Made by a program: the position numbers and the translations under genes. Below, in pieces: positions 12,702-22,830 of a DNA stretch of 64,000 nt (positions are counted from its first letter, which is position 1; every line of letters begins with the position of its first letter). The DNA is from Scylla paramamosain. Its lineage: Eukaryota > Arthropoda > Malacostraca > Decapoda > Portunidae. The stretch is from contig NC_087163.1 of NCBI RefSeq assembly GCF_035594125.1, positions 1,800,001 through 1,864,000 on the forward strand, written 5' to 3'. The notes beneath the pieces are model-generated. The model was not told where the DNA came from. It did no database searches and was given only the letters and a program-made list of their open reading frames with translations.

Positions 12702-13418
12702 TAAATAAATTTCCTGGCCACAGACCGTCCCATCCGCAGCCCTGTCCCTTTCTCTGCTTCCTTCCACCCCTCCCCGCTCCCGCCGTTTCCTCAATCCCGC
12801 CTCGCCACGCTCCACATCCCCGCCTCGCCGCGCCCCTCCCTGCTTATCCCTCACTCCCCACCGCCGCATTCTCAGTATAATTCGATCTGTAGCCATAATC
12901 CTCGGTAGTCGCCACACCCTCTCAGCCACACAAGCACATCCACTTAGCTAAATCCACAGCACCACACCCACTCAGCTTAAGCCCCACCACCACACCGCCG
13001 GTTGTGTTTGAGAAGCCACACCGTAACATGTTCCTAAATGCAGCCACATGCCACACCGCCACATAAACACACTTTTACTGCCGCTCTTCCTGCCTCATCA
13101 TCAGGGTCACTTCTGCATTACTAAGAGCCTTTAGTCTGTCCGTCTGTTTGCCTCGCAATTTTAACAGCAATGAAGACAAATTTGAGAACGAGCCTTTCAC
13201 TTCCCAACGCGAAATGGTCATTGATAACCGCTGGAAAATACGATGAGGTTTAAAACAATTTTTGTCAACAGTCATCAGCAGAAATCTATAATTGAAGAGT
13301 CAGAAACGCCCAATATACGAGTATGTGGCATTCTCCACAGGTGTAAATAAGTCATTTTTACGTCTGGGTGTAATGTACGTATAGGAGACAAAGAGAACGT
13401 GTCATTTTAATATTAAAC
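12697..13418. other. Non-coding stretch, nothing recognised
   Basis: C-rich on the + strand to about 13080, with several CACACC/CCACACC motifs, then of mixed composition. No conserved protein or RNA was seen. Confidence 0.5.
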
Positions 13419-13645
13419 GTTTCATTGCTGTTTGTTCCATTTTTTTCTTAGTCACAAAGCACTCAGTCACAAAGCACTCTGAGACTTTTATTTTTGTTCT
13501 GCAGCCACGTTAGACGTTAAATCGGTTGGGAATTGCAAACTCTCTTCTTCTCATCCCTTCTTTTCATGTAGGTGCTTGTAAAGAGCTCGCGCCGCCTCTC
13601 TAGTGCTGTGAATTGATACATATTACACTAAAAGGTTTAAAGTTT
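13419..13645 (+). repeat. Dispersed repeat family C, copy 2
   Basis: Same block order as 9300-9492 and 54691-54915: CGTTTCATTGCTGTTTGTTC, TCACAAAGCACTC, TGTTCTGCAGCCACG, GGGAATTGCAAACTCTC, GGTGCTTGTAAAG and a GTGAATTGATAC-like end. A 16-bp internal duplication (AGTCACAAAGCACTC twice) is specific to this copy. Confidence 0.65.
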
Positions 13646-14216
13646 TCCTGCATTCTTTTTGAGACCCACCTAATGAAAAGTAAGGTGAAAGATTCGATGC
13701 ATTTCCTAAGCGAAGCAAACAGCGCCGTTGGTTCAAGGTTGATGGCGTCACTTGATGGCTCGCCCGTTTACGAGGTGAAGCCCACCTGAGCCATTTTAAT
13801 TAATACCTGGAGGAAGGCCATTGTAGCATCAGAATGGACTCGTAAAGTATGTAATGGAGTAATAAAAGTCTATGCACCAGAGTGGCTTGTTCGTAGTGGT
13901 GCTCGTGTGTGTGTATGCGTGTGTGTGTGTGTGTATGTGTTTAAGTGTATAAGTGAGCCTCTCCCAAAAACGCAGCTGCAATACATAGGCATTTTTTCTT
14001 AATTATAATCACCCACCAGGCCACGCGCCCAAGATAAGTGTGACCGACGAGCCTCGAATGCCGCACTGGAGGCAAAAACTTTTCCACTCAGCCTCTGCCT
14101 CTTTAGTCTCCCCGCAGGACGCGCACCACACGAGACACCCTCTCCACCACAGCCACGCTACTGTACCTGCACCACAACCAACCACTGAGCCCCCCCTATT
14201 TTTGTTCCCTTCCCTT
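13646..14216. other. Non-coding stretch with a short GT tract
   Basis: Interrupted (GT)n at about 13905-13940. No gene was recognised in the remainder. Confidence 0.5.
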
Positions 14217-14260
14217 TTTGTTGCTCTAGACCAGTGTGGGTATTACATGAAAAGAATGTT
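14217..14260 (+). repeat. Dispersed repeat family B, partial copy
   Basis: TTTGTTGCTCTAGACCAGTG followed by TATTACATGAAAAGAATGTT parallels TTGTTGCTCTCGGCCAGAG and ATTACATAAAAAAAGAATCTT at 25216-25260. Only the distal half of the family is present. Confidence 0.6.
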
Positions 14261-15260
14261 AGTTGCTACATCTCACAGCCACACCACCACACCACAGATA
14301 TACCACAGCAACCACACTACAGGAATTCCATTGTCACAACCACACCACTACAACCATAGCATAACCACAACATCATACCACTAAAACCACATTGCCAGTC
14401 CCACCATACCACCACCACCACCACCACATGCCTAGAAATACCATTATACCATGAACTTACTTCCCCTCTTCCATTATGTACGTCCCATCTATCCACTCCA
14501 CCTCGCCCTTGTCCCCCATTCCTCCCTATTCCTCTTTCCTGTCTCTCCTCCATTCCTTCCTCTCACTCCTGCCTCCTTTCTTTCAATACATTTCTCTTGT
14601 CTATCTCTCTTTTCTTCAAATCCTTTATCTCCTCTACTTTGTCTTTCTTCTCTCGTTTCCTCTCCGCTGTTCTTTTCTCTTCCCCTTCCATTCAGTTCTC
14701 TCTTCTCCTTATCTCCTGTTTCTCTCTTGTTCTCCTCTTTTTTTCTATTCCCTCTCCTCTCCACTCCAATGCTCCACTCCTCACTGTCATTCTACACTTA
14801 TTCTCCCTGTCTCACCAAACATGCATACTTGAGTACTGTCAAGATACGCGTGACTGTGGGTTTTTAGAGATGGAAGAGACTGACCGATTGAATGAATGAA
14901 TTATTGGGTGAGTGAATGACTGATGGACTAACTGAATGATTGATTGAATGAACGATTGATTAGATTATTGATGGACTACTTGACTGCCTTAATGACTGAC
15001 TGACTGACTGACTGATTACGATTTATATTGACAATACTTAGGAATTTCTTGCCTTTCTCTTCCCATCCCTGTGTCCCTTTCTTCTTCCCTCCCTCACTCC
15101 ACTCATCCCATCCCTTCAGTCATATATAAACAACTCTCCCGCCCTCCACTCTCTGCCTTCCCCCTCTCACCTTCACTTCCCTGCTTCACCTCCCCTTCCT
15201 CCCCCGTCGTTCATTCTTACCTCTCACTCTCGTCGTCACCAATACACACATTTTTTTGTT
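14261..15260. other. Low-complexity CCA-rich, C/T-rich and tetranucleotide stretch
   Basis: CCA/ACCAC-rich sequence runs from 14275 to 14430, then a strongly pyrimidine-rich + strand from 14460 to 14810. Degenerate GAATGATT/GACTGACT repeats lie at 14885-15017 and another C/T-rich run at 15050-15240. Overlapping frames on both strands reflect composition bias. Confidence 0.6.
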
Positions 15261-15410
15261 CACTTATTCAAGAGACAGCCTCGACAAGCGCCAATTAGCA
15301 TCCGTGACATGGCCCTGTGTGCCCTGTGACGTGGCTCTGCGTGCACGGCCAGACGCATACCACGACATGCTAGCCAAACCATCTGCCGCCCTTGCTACCT
15401 GAGTCTTTAG

Positions 15411-15460
15411 GGCTGAACTGACTGACTGATTGACTGACTGACTGACTGACTGATTGATTC
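15411..15460. repeat. (ACTG)n tetranucleotide tract
   Basis: About ten ACTG units with two GATT variants. It marks the left edge of a degenerate tandem array with a longer period. Confidence 0.85.
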
Positions 15461-15870
15461 CGGAGCGCCACAAGAACGGGACGGTATCTCACTTCAATAT
15501 ATGTATAAAAATCGTACTATTTCCATTTAATTGTGAAAAGGAAAATAAAACAAGATGCAAGAAAAAGAAGCATTGATTGATAGATATTTCAGAGCGCCGC
15601 ACAAAAAAAAAAAAAACGGACTCGTACCTTACAGCAAAATATATTGAAAAATCATACTTGCTTCATGTTATTGTGAAAGAAAAGTAAAACCCCCCAAAAA
15701 AATATATCAGGTAAAATGTGTTATATAAGAAGACCAACCCGAACAGAAAAATGTAGAGAAAAAAAAAAGCATCTTACTTCCTTTACGCATTTGTTAAGGA
15801 AAGGTATAACAAAATAAGAAAAAATAGTAATGAAAATGTTTAATACAAGAAGGTCCGCCCGAACAGGAAC
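15450..15870 (+). repeat. Degenerate tandem repeat, ~120-140 bp unit, three copies
   Basis: Blocks recur in order: GATTGATT(A), CGGAGCGCC/CAGAGCGCCGC, a GAACGGGAC/ACGGACTC-like block, ATATATTGAAAAATC-like, a TTCCATTTAATTGTGAAA-like block at about 15520, 15659 and 15779, then GGAAAATAAAAC-like. The third unit lacks the first blocks. Divergence is high, so unit limits are approximate. Confidence 0.55.
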
Positions 15871-16231
15871 GTGAGGCAGGGGACAAAGGCGCGTCCATTT
15901 GAATATTTGCTGAATCAACACATCCTCAGGAAGCTTAATTTGCCGAATGCAGACTATTTATTCTTCTGTCTCTGGTCGGTCGTTACGTATACTCTCGCAG
16001 CCCCAATTTGTCTGTCAGTGTTTGCCACGGTAAAGGTTCGCTGAGAAGTTATAAAGATGTGAAAATTGTAATAATCATAATGGTAATATTGATGATAATT
16101 TTGGCCTGCCTCCTTACAACCCCCAGTCTCTGTTTCGTCAGCGGAGGATAGGCAGGGGCGCTGAGCCGGAGAGTTATGGCCTTGCTGTGCCGGCGGAGAA
16201 GCAGCTTAACGATTATTCTGCTTTCCAGGTG
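15871..16231. other. Non-coding stretch, nothing recognised
   Basis: Mixed composition, no conserved frame, no repeat family seen. Confidence 0.5.
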
Positions 16232-16361
16232 GTGTGTGTGTGTGTGTGTGTGTGTGATGGTGAGGTCAAGAGACAGCTTTACCACAGAACTACTAAACCC
16301 TCTTGGACCACACCACACCACACCACACCACACCACACCACACCACACCACCACACCACAC
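16232..16361. repeat. (GT)n and (CCACA)n microsatellites
   Basis: (GT)n spans 16232-16256 and a pentanucleotide (CCACA)n array, about ten units, spans 16308-16361. It is a rare pentamer tract in a window otherwise dominated by di- and trinucleotides. Confidence 0.93.
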
Positions 16362-16589
16362 TGACCAGCTCACGGCACCAATCCCTCCCAATATGACGAC
16401 CAATCACAGCGAGTCATTATCTTCTCCATCTTTACTTTACTTGCATCAAATTCGTCCCTTAGGCCTACCTGTGATCACCGCGCCACCTGCCAGCGTATCC
16501 GGCAAGCAAGGCCCGGGTGTTGTCACGGCGACGCTCACTTCTCAGAGTCAGGAGAGGACCCATGTTCGTTGCTCCCTGCCACACTCAAG

Positions 16590-16813
16590 CCCGTATTCTG
16601 AACCGCTTTGCTATCTCACCACGACAATTTTCAAGGCTACAGAGATGATTAGGCGGGTTCTCAAAAGTGTTTTTTCCTATTAATAATGAAAAAAATCAGA
16701 AATCTTGTTCATCTGTCACTAGAATAGTAGAAAAACACCCTTAAAACCTGCATCACTTCAATAGGTCTTTTGAAAGTTGTAGTGGTGCGGTGCAGAAGGG
16801 TTTTGGAATATAG
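16590..16813. mobile_element. Fold-back MITE-like element with long imperfect terminal inverted repeats
   Basis: The left end reads CGTATTCTGAACCGCTTTGC and onward. The reverse complement of the right end reads CTATATTCCAAAACCCTTCT and onward. The two arms stay alignable for about 45 bases (CACCACGACAATTTTCAA against CACCACTACAACTTTCAA). An inner pair (GCGGGTTCTCAAAAGTGTTT against GCAGGTTTTAAGGGTGTTTT) extends the symmetry, so nearly the whole ~224-bp unit can fold on itself. It has no coding capacity, which fits a non-autonomous DNA transposon relic. I could not identify a clear target-site duplication, so the exact ends and superfamily are uncertain. Confidence 0.65.
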
Positions 16814-17154
16814 TTCTCAGTTTCCGTAGCGGCCGTGGCTCCTTGGTGACGGTGACGGTACTCCCAGCTGGCACAGAGGCTCGGGGAATCGACCTCTGCA
16901 CACGCACACCCACGTTCAGGTCTTTGCCCCCCAGTGCGGCCCTCCCTCCCTTCCTCCCTCCCTCCCTCCCACGCTCACTTAAGAGTCACACAGGTACTCC
17001 GCTCAGAGACGTATACAAGAACACAAAGGAAGAACAAGAAGTAGATCCGTTTCTCTTTTGCGAAGGGGATTGTGGTAGTTTGGTTTTGATTCAGTTAAGT
17101 TTTTTTTTTTTCGTCTTTTTATCGTGATTTCATGTTAGTGGTTGATAGAGTGTT
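16814..17154. other. Non-coding stretch, nothing recognised
   Basis: A CCTT/CCTC pyrimidine run lies at 16939-16970. No gene was recognised. Confidence 0.45.
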
Positions 17155-17452
17155 AGTTGTTTAGTCAGTTAGTTGGTCAGTCAGTCTATTGGGGTTATCT
17201 GTCAGTCAGTCCGTCACTTTGTCGGTTGGTAAGGCAATCAGTCAGTTGGTCAGTTATTCAGTTCATTATTCAGCCAAAAAGTTGGTCTGTCAGCCATTTA
17301 GTTGATCATATAGCCAGCCAGTCAGTCGATTGATCGGTGGTTCAGTCAGTCAGTCAATTGTTCACTGACAAAATAAGAAAATGAGTAAGTGAGTGAGAGA
17401 GAGAGTGAGTGAGTGAGTGAGTGAGTGAGTGAGTGAGTGAGTCAGTCAGTCA
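17155..17452. repeat. Degenerate (GTCA)n / (GAGT)n tetranucleotide region
   Basis: About 300 bases built from GTCAGTCAGT, GTTGGTCAGT and related variants, passing into a purer (GAGT)n tract at 17389-17440 and back to GTCA. It looks like an old tetranucleotide array that has drifted, with a younger pure array inside it. Confidence 0.8.
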
Positions 17453-17840
17453 GCTGGCCAACACACTACCAAAACTTTCTTGCAATTGCTACATACAAAG
17501 AACAAGAGGGAAAGGACTTGACAACATTTCCTCGTAACTCTTTATATCAGTGCTTTCCCACGTCTCTCGTTCTCATCAAGGAAGACAAGACACTAAGATT
17601 TTTACCCGCGCGTCATCAAAGCAATTCGTCACGACAGAAGTGCTGGAGCAACGCCAACAAAACAGCGGGATTGAGAAAAAGTGGTAGAATATTGATTACA
17701 GTGTCTGGATGTATCTCGGCGTGTGAGACAATTCATTATTCTTGTTCTTGTTCTTGTTCTTTTTCTTGTACTTCTTGTTCGTCATCGTCGTAGTCGTTTT
17801 CCCCTTCTTTTCATTCTTCATCCTTCATCATCATCATCAG
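17453..17840. other. Non-coding stretch with short TTC-rich tract
   Basis: A TTCTTG-type hexamer run lies at 17737-17790 and (ATC)n at 17821-17840, the latter touching the retroelement tail that follows. Confidence 0.5.
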
Positions 17841-17948
17841 CATAAGAAAATAAGGTAAGCTGTAAGAAGCCGTCAGGTGTACACGCGGCAGTCCTTATAT
17901 AAAACAAACCTACCTACGTATTTGCACCTGTCATCCTCATCCATCCAA
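17841..17948 (-). mobile_element. LINE-A 3' tail fragment, copy 1
   Basis: The block CATAAGAAAATAAGGTAAGC through GCAGTCCTTATATAAAACAA to TCATCCTCATCCATC matches, in the same order, the terminal ~100 bases of the element at 61144-61452, where the adjoining sequence encodes a non-LTR retrotransposon C-terminus on the minus strand. Only the non-coding 3' end survives here. Its 3' terminus (left edge on the + strand) abuts an (ATC)n tract. Confidence 0.7.
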
Positions 17949-18297
17949 CGGACTATTAATGAAGTCACAGGGGTTTTTAATGACATTACCGTGATTCCAG
18001 TGACAGATTAATAAGCATTTTACTTCATGGATAGGAAAAATACCACGACAACCCGGCTAATCATCTCCGTGGCCTTTGAAAACAGATGCAATGAGAGGAC
18101 AAAGCGTTTAAGAGTACAAGCCACATTCTCAGCGCAGTTCACGTAAGGTCTCCGCTGCTTCAGTGTTTGCTCGGCGACTCCAGCGACTCCAATTACGAGG
18201 CGAGAATTTTTACCGCCGCCAACACCTCGCCTGCGTGTTAATTCAAATTTGAGGTTGCATACTGTAATTTAATTTTCCAATCTGAATATATTGCTAT

Positions 18298-18804
<507 letters not shown>

Positions 18805-18854
18805 AAAAACTCTCTTTAAGTCGATATTTCAGAAGTTCAGTCACGTTGTCGTGT

Positions 18855-19405
18855 GAATCCAGCTTCTCCTTTCTCTTCTTCCCTTCCAAGCTCTTCCCTC
18901 TCCTACTTTCCATTTTCCTTCGCTTATTTTCATTGTTTTCCTTCCCTTTTCTTTTTTTCTCTTTTCCTTCACTTTCTTTCCCTTCTCTTCCGTTTTTTTC
19001 TCATCTTATTTCCTTTCAGTTTTCTTCCTTCTTCACTTCACTTCCTCTTCCTTCTTCTCATTTTCCTTTATTTCCTTTCACTTATTTCCCCTTCTTTCTT
19101 TTCCTTTTCCTTCACTTTTTTTTCATTCCCTTCCTTTCTCTCCTCTCTTGCCTTTTCCTCCCTCTCTCACACACTCCTCTTTCCCTTCCTTCTCCAGTAC
19201 CTTCCCTTCTCCTCCCTTTCAGTATCTCACCTTCTCTTCCCTTCCTTCCCCTTTCTCCTTTCAAACTTTTCTTCCCATTTCTTTCTTCCCCTTTTGGTAA
19301 CCTTAAAGCTTGTCTCCTCCCCTTCCTGCTCCCTTTCTTCTCCTTTACTGTGTTATCCTGCCCCATTCCCTTTGCTGCTTTCCCCTCTCCCTCCTCCCCT
19401 TTCCC
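18855..19405. repeat. Polypyrimidine stretch (+ strand), ~550 bp
   Basis: Almost all bases on the + strand are C or T, with no short-period purity (CTTCCCTTCC-like text). This explains the long Ser/Pro/Phe/Leu frames on the + strand and Arg/Glu/Lys/Gly frames on the minus strand. Such homopurine-homopyrimidine DNA is a known candidate for triplex formation. Confidence 0.85.
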
Positions 19406-20040
19406 GAAATTAATAATGGGTAGGGGATAGGGAGGAAGGGAGGTCAGTGTGTCTAGGAGGACATTGAGAAATAGAGGAGGAGGAGGAGGAGGCAGGAATG
19501 TGATTATAAAGAGAGAGAGAGAGAGAGAATGTGGGTGAAAGACAAAGAATCAGTACAATAAAAGAAAAGAAAAGGAGAAAAGTTATTTAAAGTTGGCAAG
19601 GTTGTATAGATTTTATTTCTTCTCGTCTTTCATGTTAGATGTGGGAGTGGTGGTGGTTGGGGGGCGGGGGGCTCTTAGACGGGGCGTGGGTGGGGTGGGG
19701 GGGAGAATGTATCGTGAGTGGGAGAGAGAGGGATAGATAGACATATCGAGTGTGGCGAGGGGAGGACGAGGAAGAGGGGGAAGAGGGGAGAGTTATCTTG
19801 AGGATGGTCAGGGAGCATTAACAGTAGTAGTAGAAGTAGTAATAGTAGTAGTAACAGTAGTAGTAGATGAAAAAGTAGTAGTAGTATGAGAAGGAGGAGA
19901 AGGTAGAAGTAAAAGGAGGTATAAGTAATGAAAAGCAATGGTACTGAAACTTAACTTATTGAAGTATTAACAGAAAATAGCAGTAAAGTGGGTAGCAATC
20001 AGGAGTCAGTGTAGGTGAAGGTGTGGATCGTTTATTAAAC
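19406..20040. other. Purine-rich stretch with (GTA)n tract
   Basis: Short (GGA)n at 19478-19493, (GA)n at 19510-19528 and interrupted (GTA)n at 19822-19890. The + strand is G-rich from 19640 to 19790. No gene was recognised. Confidence 0.55.
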
Positions 20041-20120
20041 CCGCGGTGGCTGAGTGGACCATTGTGAGGGGATGAGAGGCCCGGCTTGGTGAACGCGGTG
20101 CTTTGTTCGCCCTTATACCA
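20041..20120 (+). other. SINE-like head with tRNA A-box match
   Basis: CCGCGGTGGCTGAGTGGACC contains TGGCTGAGTGG, matching the pol III A box TRGCNNARNNGG at 20047-20058. A degenerate B-box position follows (GGCTTGGTGAACGCGG, around 20083-20098). I infer a decayed tRNA-derived SINE head rather than a functional tRNA, because no acceptor or anticodon stem can be drawn. Confidence 0.35.
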
Positions 20121-20130
20121 GTGATCCTGC

Positions 20131-20133
<3 letters not shown>

Positions 20134-20172
<39 letters not shown>
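20134..20172. repeat. (GA)n microsatellite
   Basis: About 19 uninterrupted GA units directly upstream of a 58-bp tandem array. Confidence 0.95.
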
Positions 20173-20174
<2 letters not shown>

Positions 20175-20176
<2 letters not shown>

Positions 20177-20395
20177 CCTTCCTCGTTCTAATGGCATTTC
20201 TAACCTGTCCCAGCACATATTAATAACAGCTGGTTGTCTGATCTCCCTCAGTCTAATCTAAGCTACCTCTTGCCATCCCAATAATAGTTCAGTGTTTGAT
20301 CTTCCTTCATCTAACCTCAGCTACCATATCCCAGCCCCATAACAGCCGAGTGTCTGATCTTCCTCGATCTAATGGCCTAACCTGTCCTATGAAAC
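20175..20395 (+). repeat. 58-bp tandem repeat, four diverged copies
   Basis: The block TGATCTTCC(T)TCATCTAA recurs at 20239, 20297 and 20355, exactly 58 bases apart. A first copy begins near 20178 as CCTTCCTCGTTCTAATGGC. Copies 1 and 4 share TCTAATGGC and CTAACCTGTCC. Copies 2 and 3 share TCAGCTACC-like text. Each copy has diverged by roughly a fifth by eye. Confidence 0.75.
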
Positions 20396-20694
20396 GTGAG
20401 AACCCAACCAATATTCTGTATGGCCTTTGGAAGCTGTCCCTGAGAGAGCCCATAGCTTTTAAAGATTTTGGTATGTAGGGGAGACTCGGCTGTGGGGCAG
20501 AGAAAGTTGGAAAAAAATGCCCGCTAATAGATGCCGACCAAAAAATCTGCACGTAAGAAATGCCCACATGAAAAAAAAAATGCCTGCTTGAAATACCAAC
20601 AAAAAATGCCTGGTAAAAAAATGCCCGATAAAAAATAAAAGTGTCTTAGTGTGAAAAAAATACATATATACATATATATAAGACGAGCTTTCAG

Positions 20695-20790
20695 GGTGTG
20701 AGAAGAAGTGGCAAAAGTGGTCAGCGGGGAGAAAAGCAGCACGGGGTCTTGGCTTCAAATCTCGCCAACACCACGGATCAGAACACCAGG
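20695..20790 (+). mobile_element. tRNA-derived SINE-like head (A box and B box)
   Basis: TGGCAAAAGTGG at 20709-20720 fits the A box TRGCNNARNNGG. GGCTTCAAATC at 20751-20761 fits the B box GGTTCRANTCC with one mismatch. The 30-base gap is in the range found in tRNA-derived promoters. The downstream body (20762-20880) is unique here. It is a SINE relic at best. Flanking direct repeats were not found. Confidence 0.45.
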
Positions 20791-22260
20791 CAAACACTTC
20801 CACTGGCAATCTGCACGGGACAATCACCACTCCAACTTTCTGAATAAGCGCCACCCTCCTCTCCACCACGAGGTTCTTCACGGAGAGTGTTGTTTAATGC
20901 TCAATATTGGCTTCATACGCTATTCATACGGTGTCATGTCGGAGTGCCACCAGAGCCATCGATTCCCGCTACAACCGCGAGCAGAACCTGGTGGCATCCT
21001 CGGTCCTCAAGAGGCACAGCGGCGGTCTGAAGTCAAGTAGCCTCCCGCGCCTACTTCCACCGTATTTTGTGCTTCCAATCACTCAAGTCCTCTGCTATCC
21101 TGGGAATCTCCTTATAAAACGTGACAATTGGTGGATTCTAAACACATTAGGGCACTTGGTATTGATGGAAGACGCTGTGCATAGTGGAAGTGACTTGTTG
21201 GAACCTGCGAAACGCTAAGGAGACATGAACCACGAGAGAATAAGGAAGAATACGAGAAAGCAAGAATGGAAGAAGCAAAGAACGAAGGAGGAAGTAAGAA
21301 AGTAGATGGAATAAATTAAGATTAAGATTATGCTTCCTTCTTCATTTCTTCCGTCTTTCATTCTTGTCTCATATTCTTCCTTCCTCCTCCGTGGTTCGCC
21401 TTTCCCTGTAATGTCTTGGGTTATGACAGAGTGATGTATGTTACTCGACTTGTAATTGTGACGCTGCGTATGAGTCATTGTAATCACGTTCTAGCGTCAA
21501 CAGCCTGATTTTGGTGTCACTGTCAGAACACACAAAGCCTTAGCATACACACGATCATTAATGTAAAGGAAATGAAGTTCTTGGGGTTATTTTGATATCA
21601 CAGAAGAAAAGGTCATTACTTCACGCCCTCCTCGTGACGGGTAGGCGTGAGTGAGGCAAGTATTCAGCTCCACTGCGCCCAAACTTGTCCAAGCGAACGA
21701 CTTTCTGCAAACTCCTTGTGTTTCCTGCGTTTCCCTCACAGCTTTCCTTCTTGTTTTAACACTGACTGGTAAATGTGTGTGTCTTGTTACTGGATCAGCT
21801 TTCATCTTCCAAAGCTCCGTAGACATGCTGGTGTTTGCTAGCCATAAACTTTTTATTTTCTTTTTTAGGGAATGTAGATATGTTATGGTTATGAATTAAT
21901 CTGAAGTACCCAGCCATGGCAGGTTAGGATGTCAGTCAATATTATTCTCGTAGGTATTGACAGATTTTATTGTTAGTGTAATCTTTATATTTTTTGTGCA
22001 TCGTTGCATTTCTTTCTGCTATCATTTGTTGCTCTCAATACAAAAGTACTTTTCTCATAATGTGTACAGCGGTACAATTTTATTTTTATTCAATTTCTTA
22101 CTCCAGAACAATCTTCCATTTCTTGTAATTGTGTTCATCGTCGCGTCATTAGCGTCTCTCACAATTACAGTTAGCGGCGTCCGATGCTATCGTTCGTCAT
22201 TCGTCTTGCTCCGCGGTGGGCCCCACACTCCATTTTTCTTGGGTTCATCATCGCACAGTG
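20791..22260. other. Non-coding stretch with one codon-like segment
   Basis: No family was recognised. At about 20935-21045 on the + strand the frame beginning SATRAIDSRYNREQNLVASS has GC-ending codons and a protein-like composition, but no good splice acceptor precedes it and I know no match. The rest (21200-22260) is AT-rich without features. Confidence 0.3.
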
Positions 22261-22747
22261 AGGGCCAGCCGCCGCCGCCGCCGCCGCCTTCATTTATCAC
22301 TCCCATAATGGTTAGCTCCGGGGCAGCGTGCCGGCTTTTGTTCCTTATACTACCCTTAGTCAAAAATCTTCGTCCCACCGTCGTATTTTACTTCCTGTAC
22401 CGGGAACATCATCAGCTAGACTGAATATGTTCAGCTCTTTGCCCTCCCGACCATTTTGTATAAGTGAAAAATGATGGAAGGAGAAGTTTTAATAAAGATT
22501 CGATGAATAAATGTAAAGCCAGCTGACACCCGCAGGCCATCCGTCACCGCCGCCGGACAGCCTCATCCCGGGCCAGGCGGCGAGGCAGCGAGGCAAACTC
22601 TGGAGACTGACTCCAGGCCACTTTGAACCTCGCCGCGGTGGAAGGCGCACAACCAGCACAGCTAACAGCGGCCTGCTCTCCATAGGGATGACGGGCAGAC
22701 TTGTCAGGCTGGCTGAAGGGTGAAGCTAGCGAAAAGCTGAGCCAAAG

Positions 22748-22748
<1 letters not shown>

Positions 22749-22805
<57 letters not shown>

Positions 22806-22830
22806 CAACAACAACAACAACAGCAACAAA
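22749..22830. repeat. (CA)n then (CAA)n microsatellites
   Basis: (CA)n spans 22749-22804 and passes directly into (CAA)n to about 22830, a compound tract. A short (GCC)n lies separately at 22270-22289. Confidence 0.95.
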
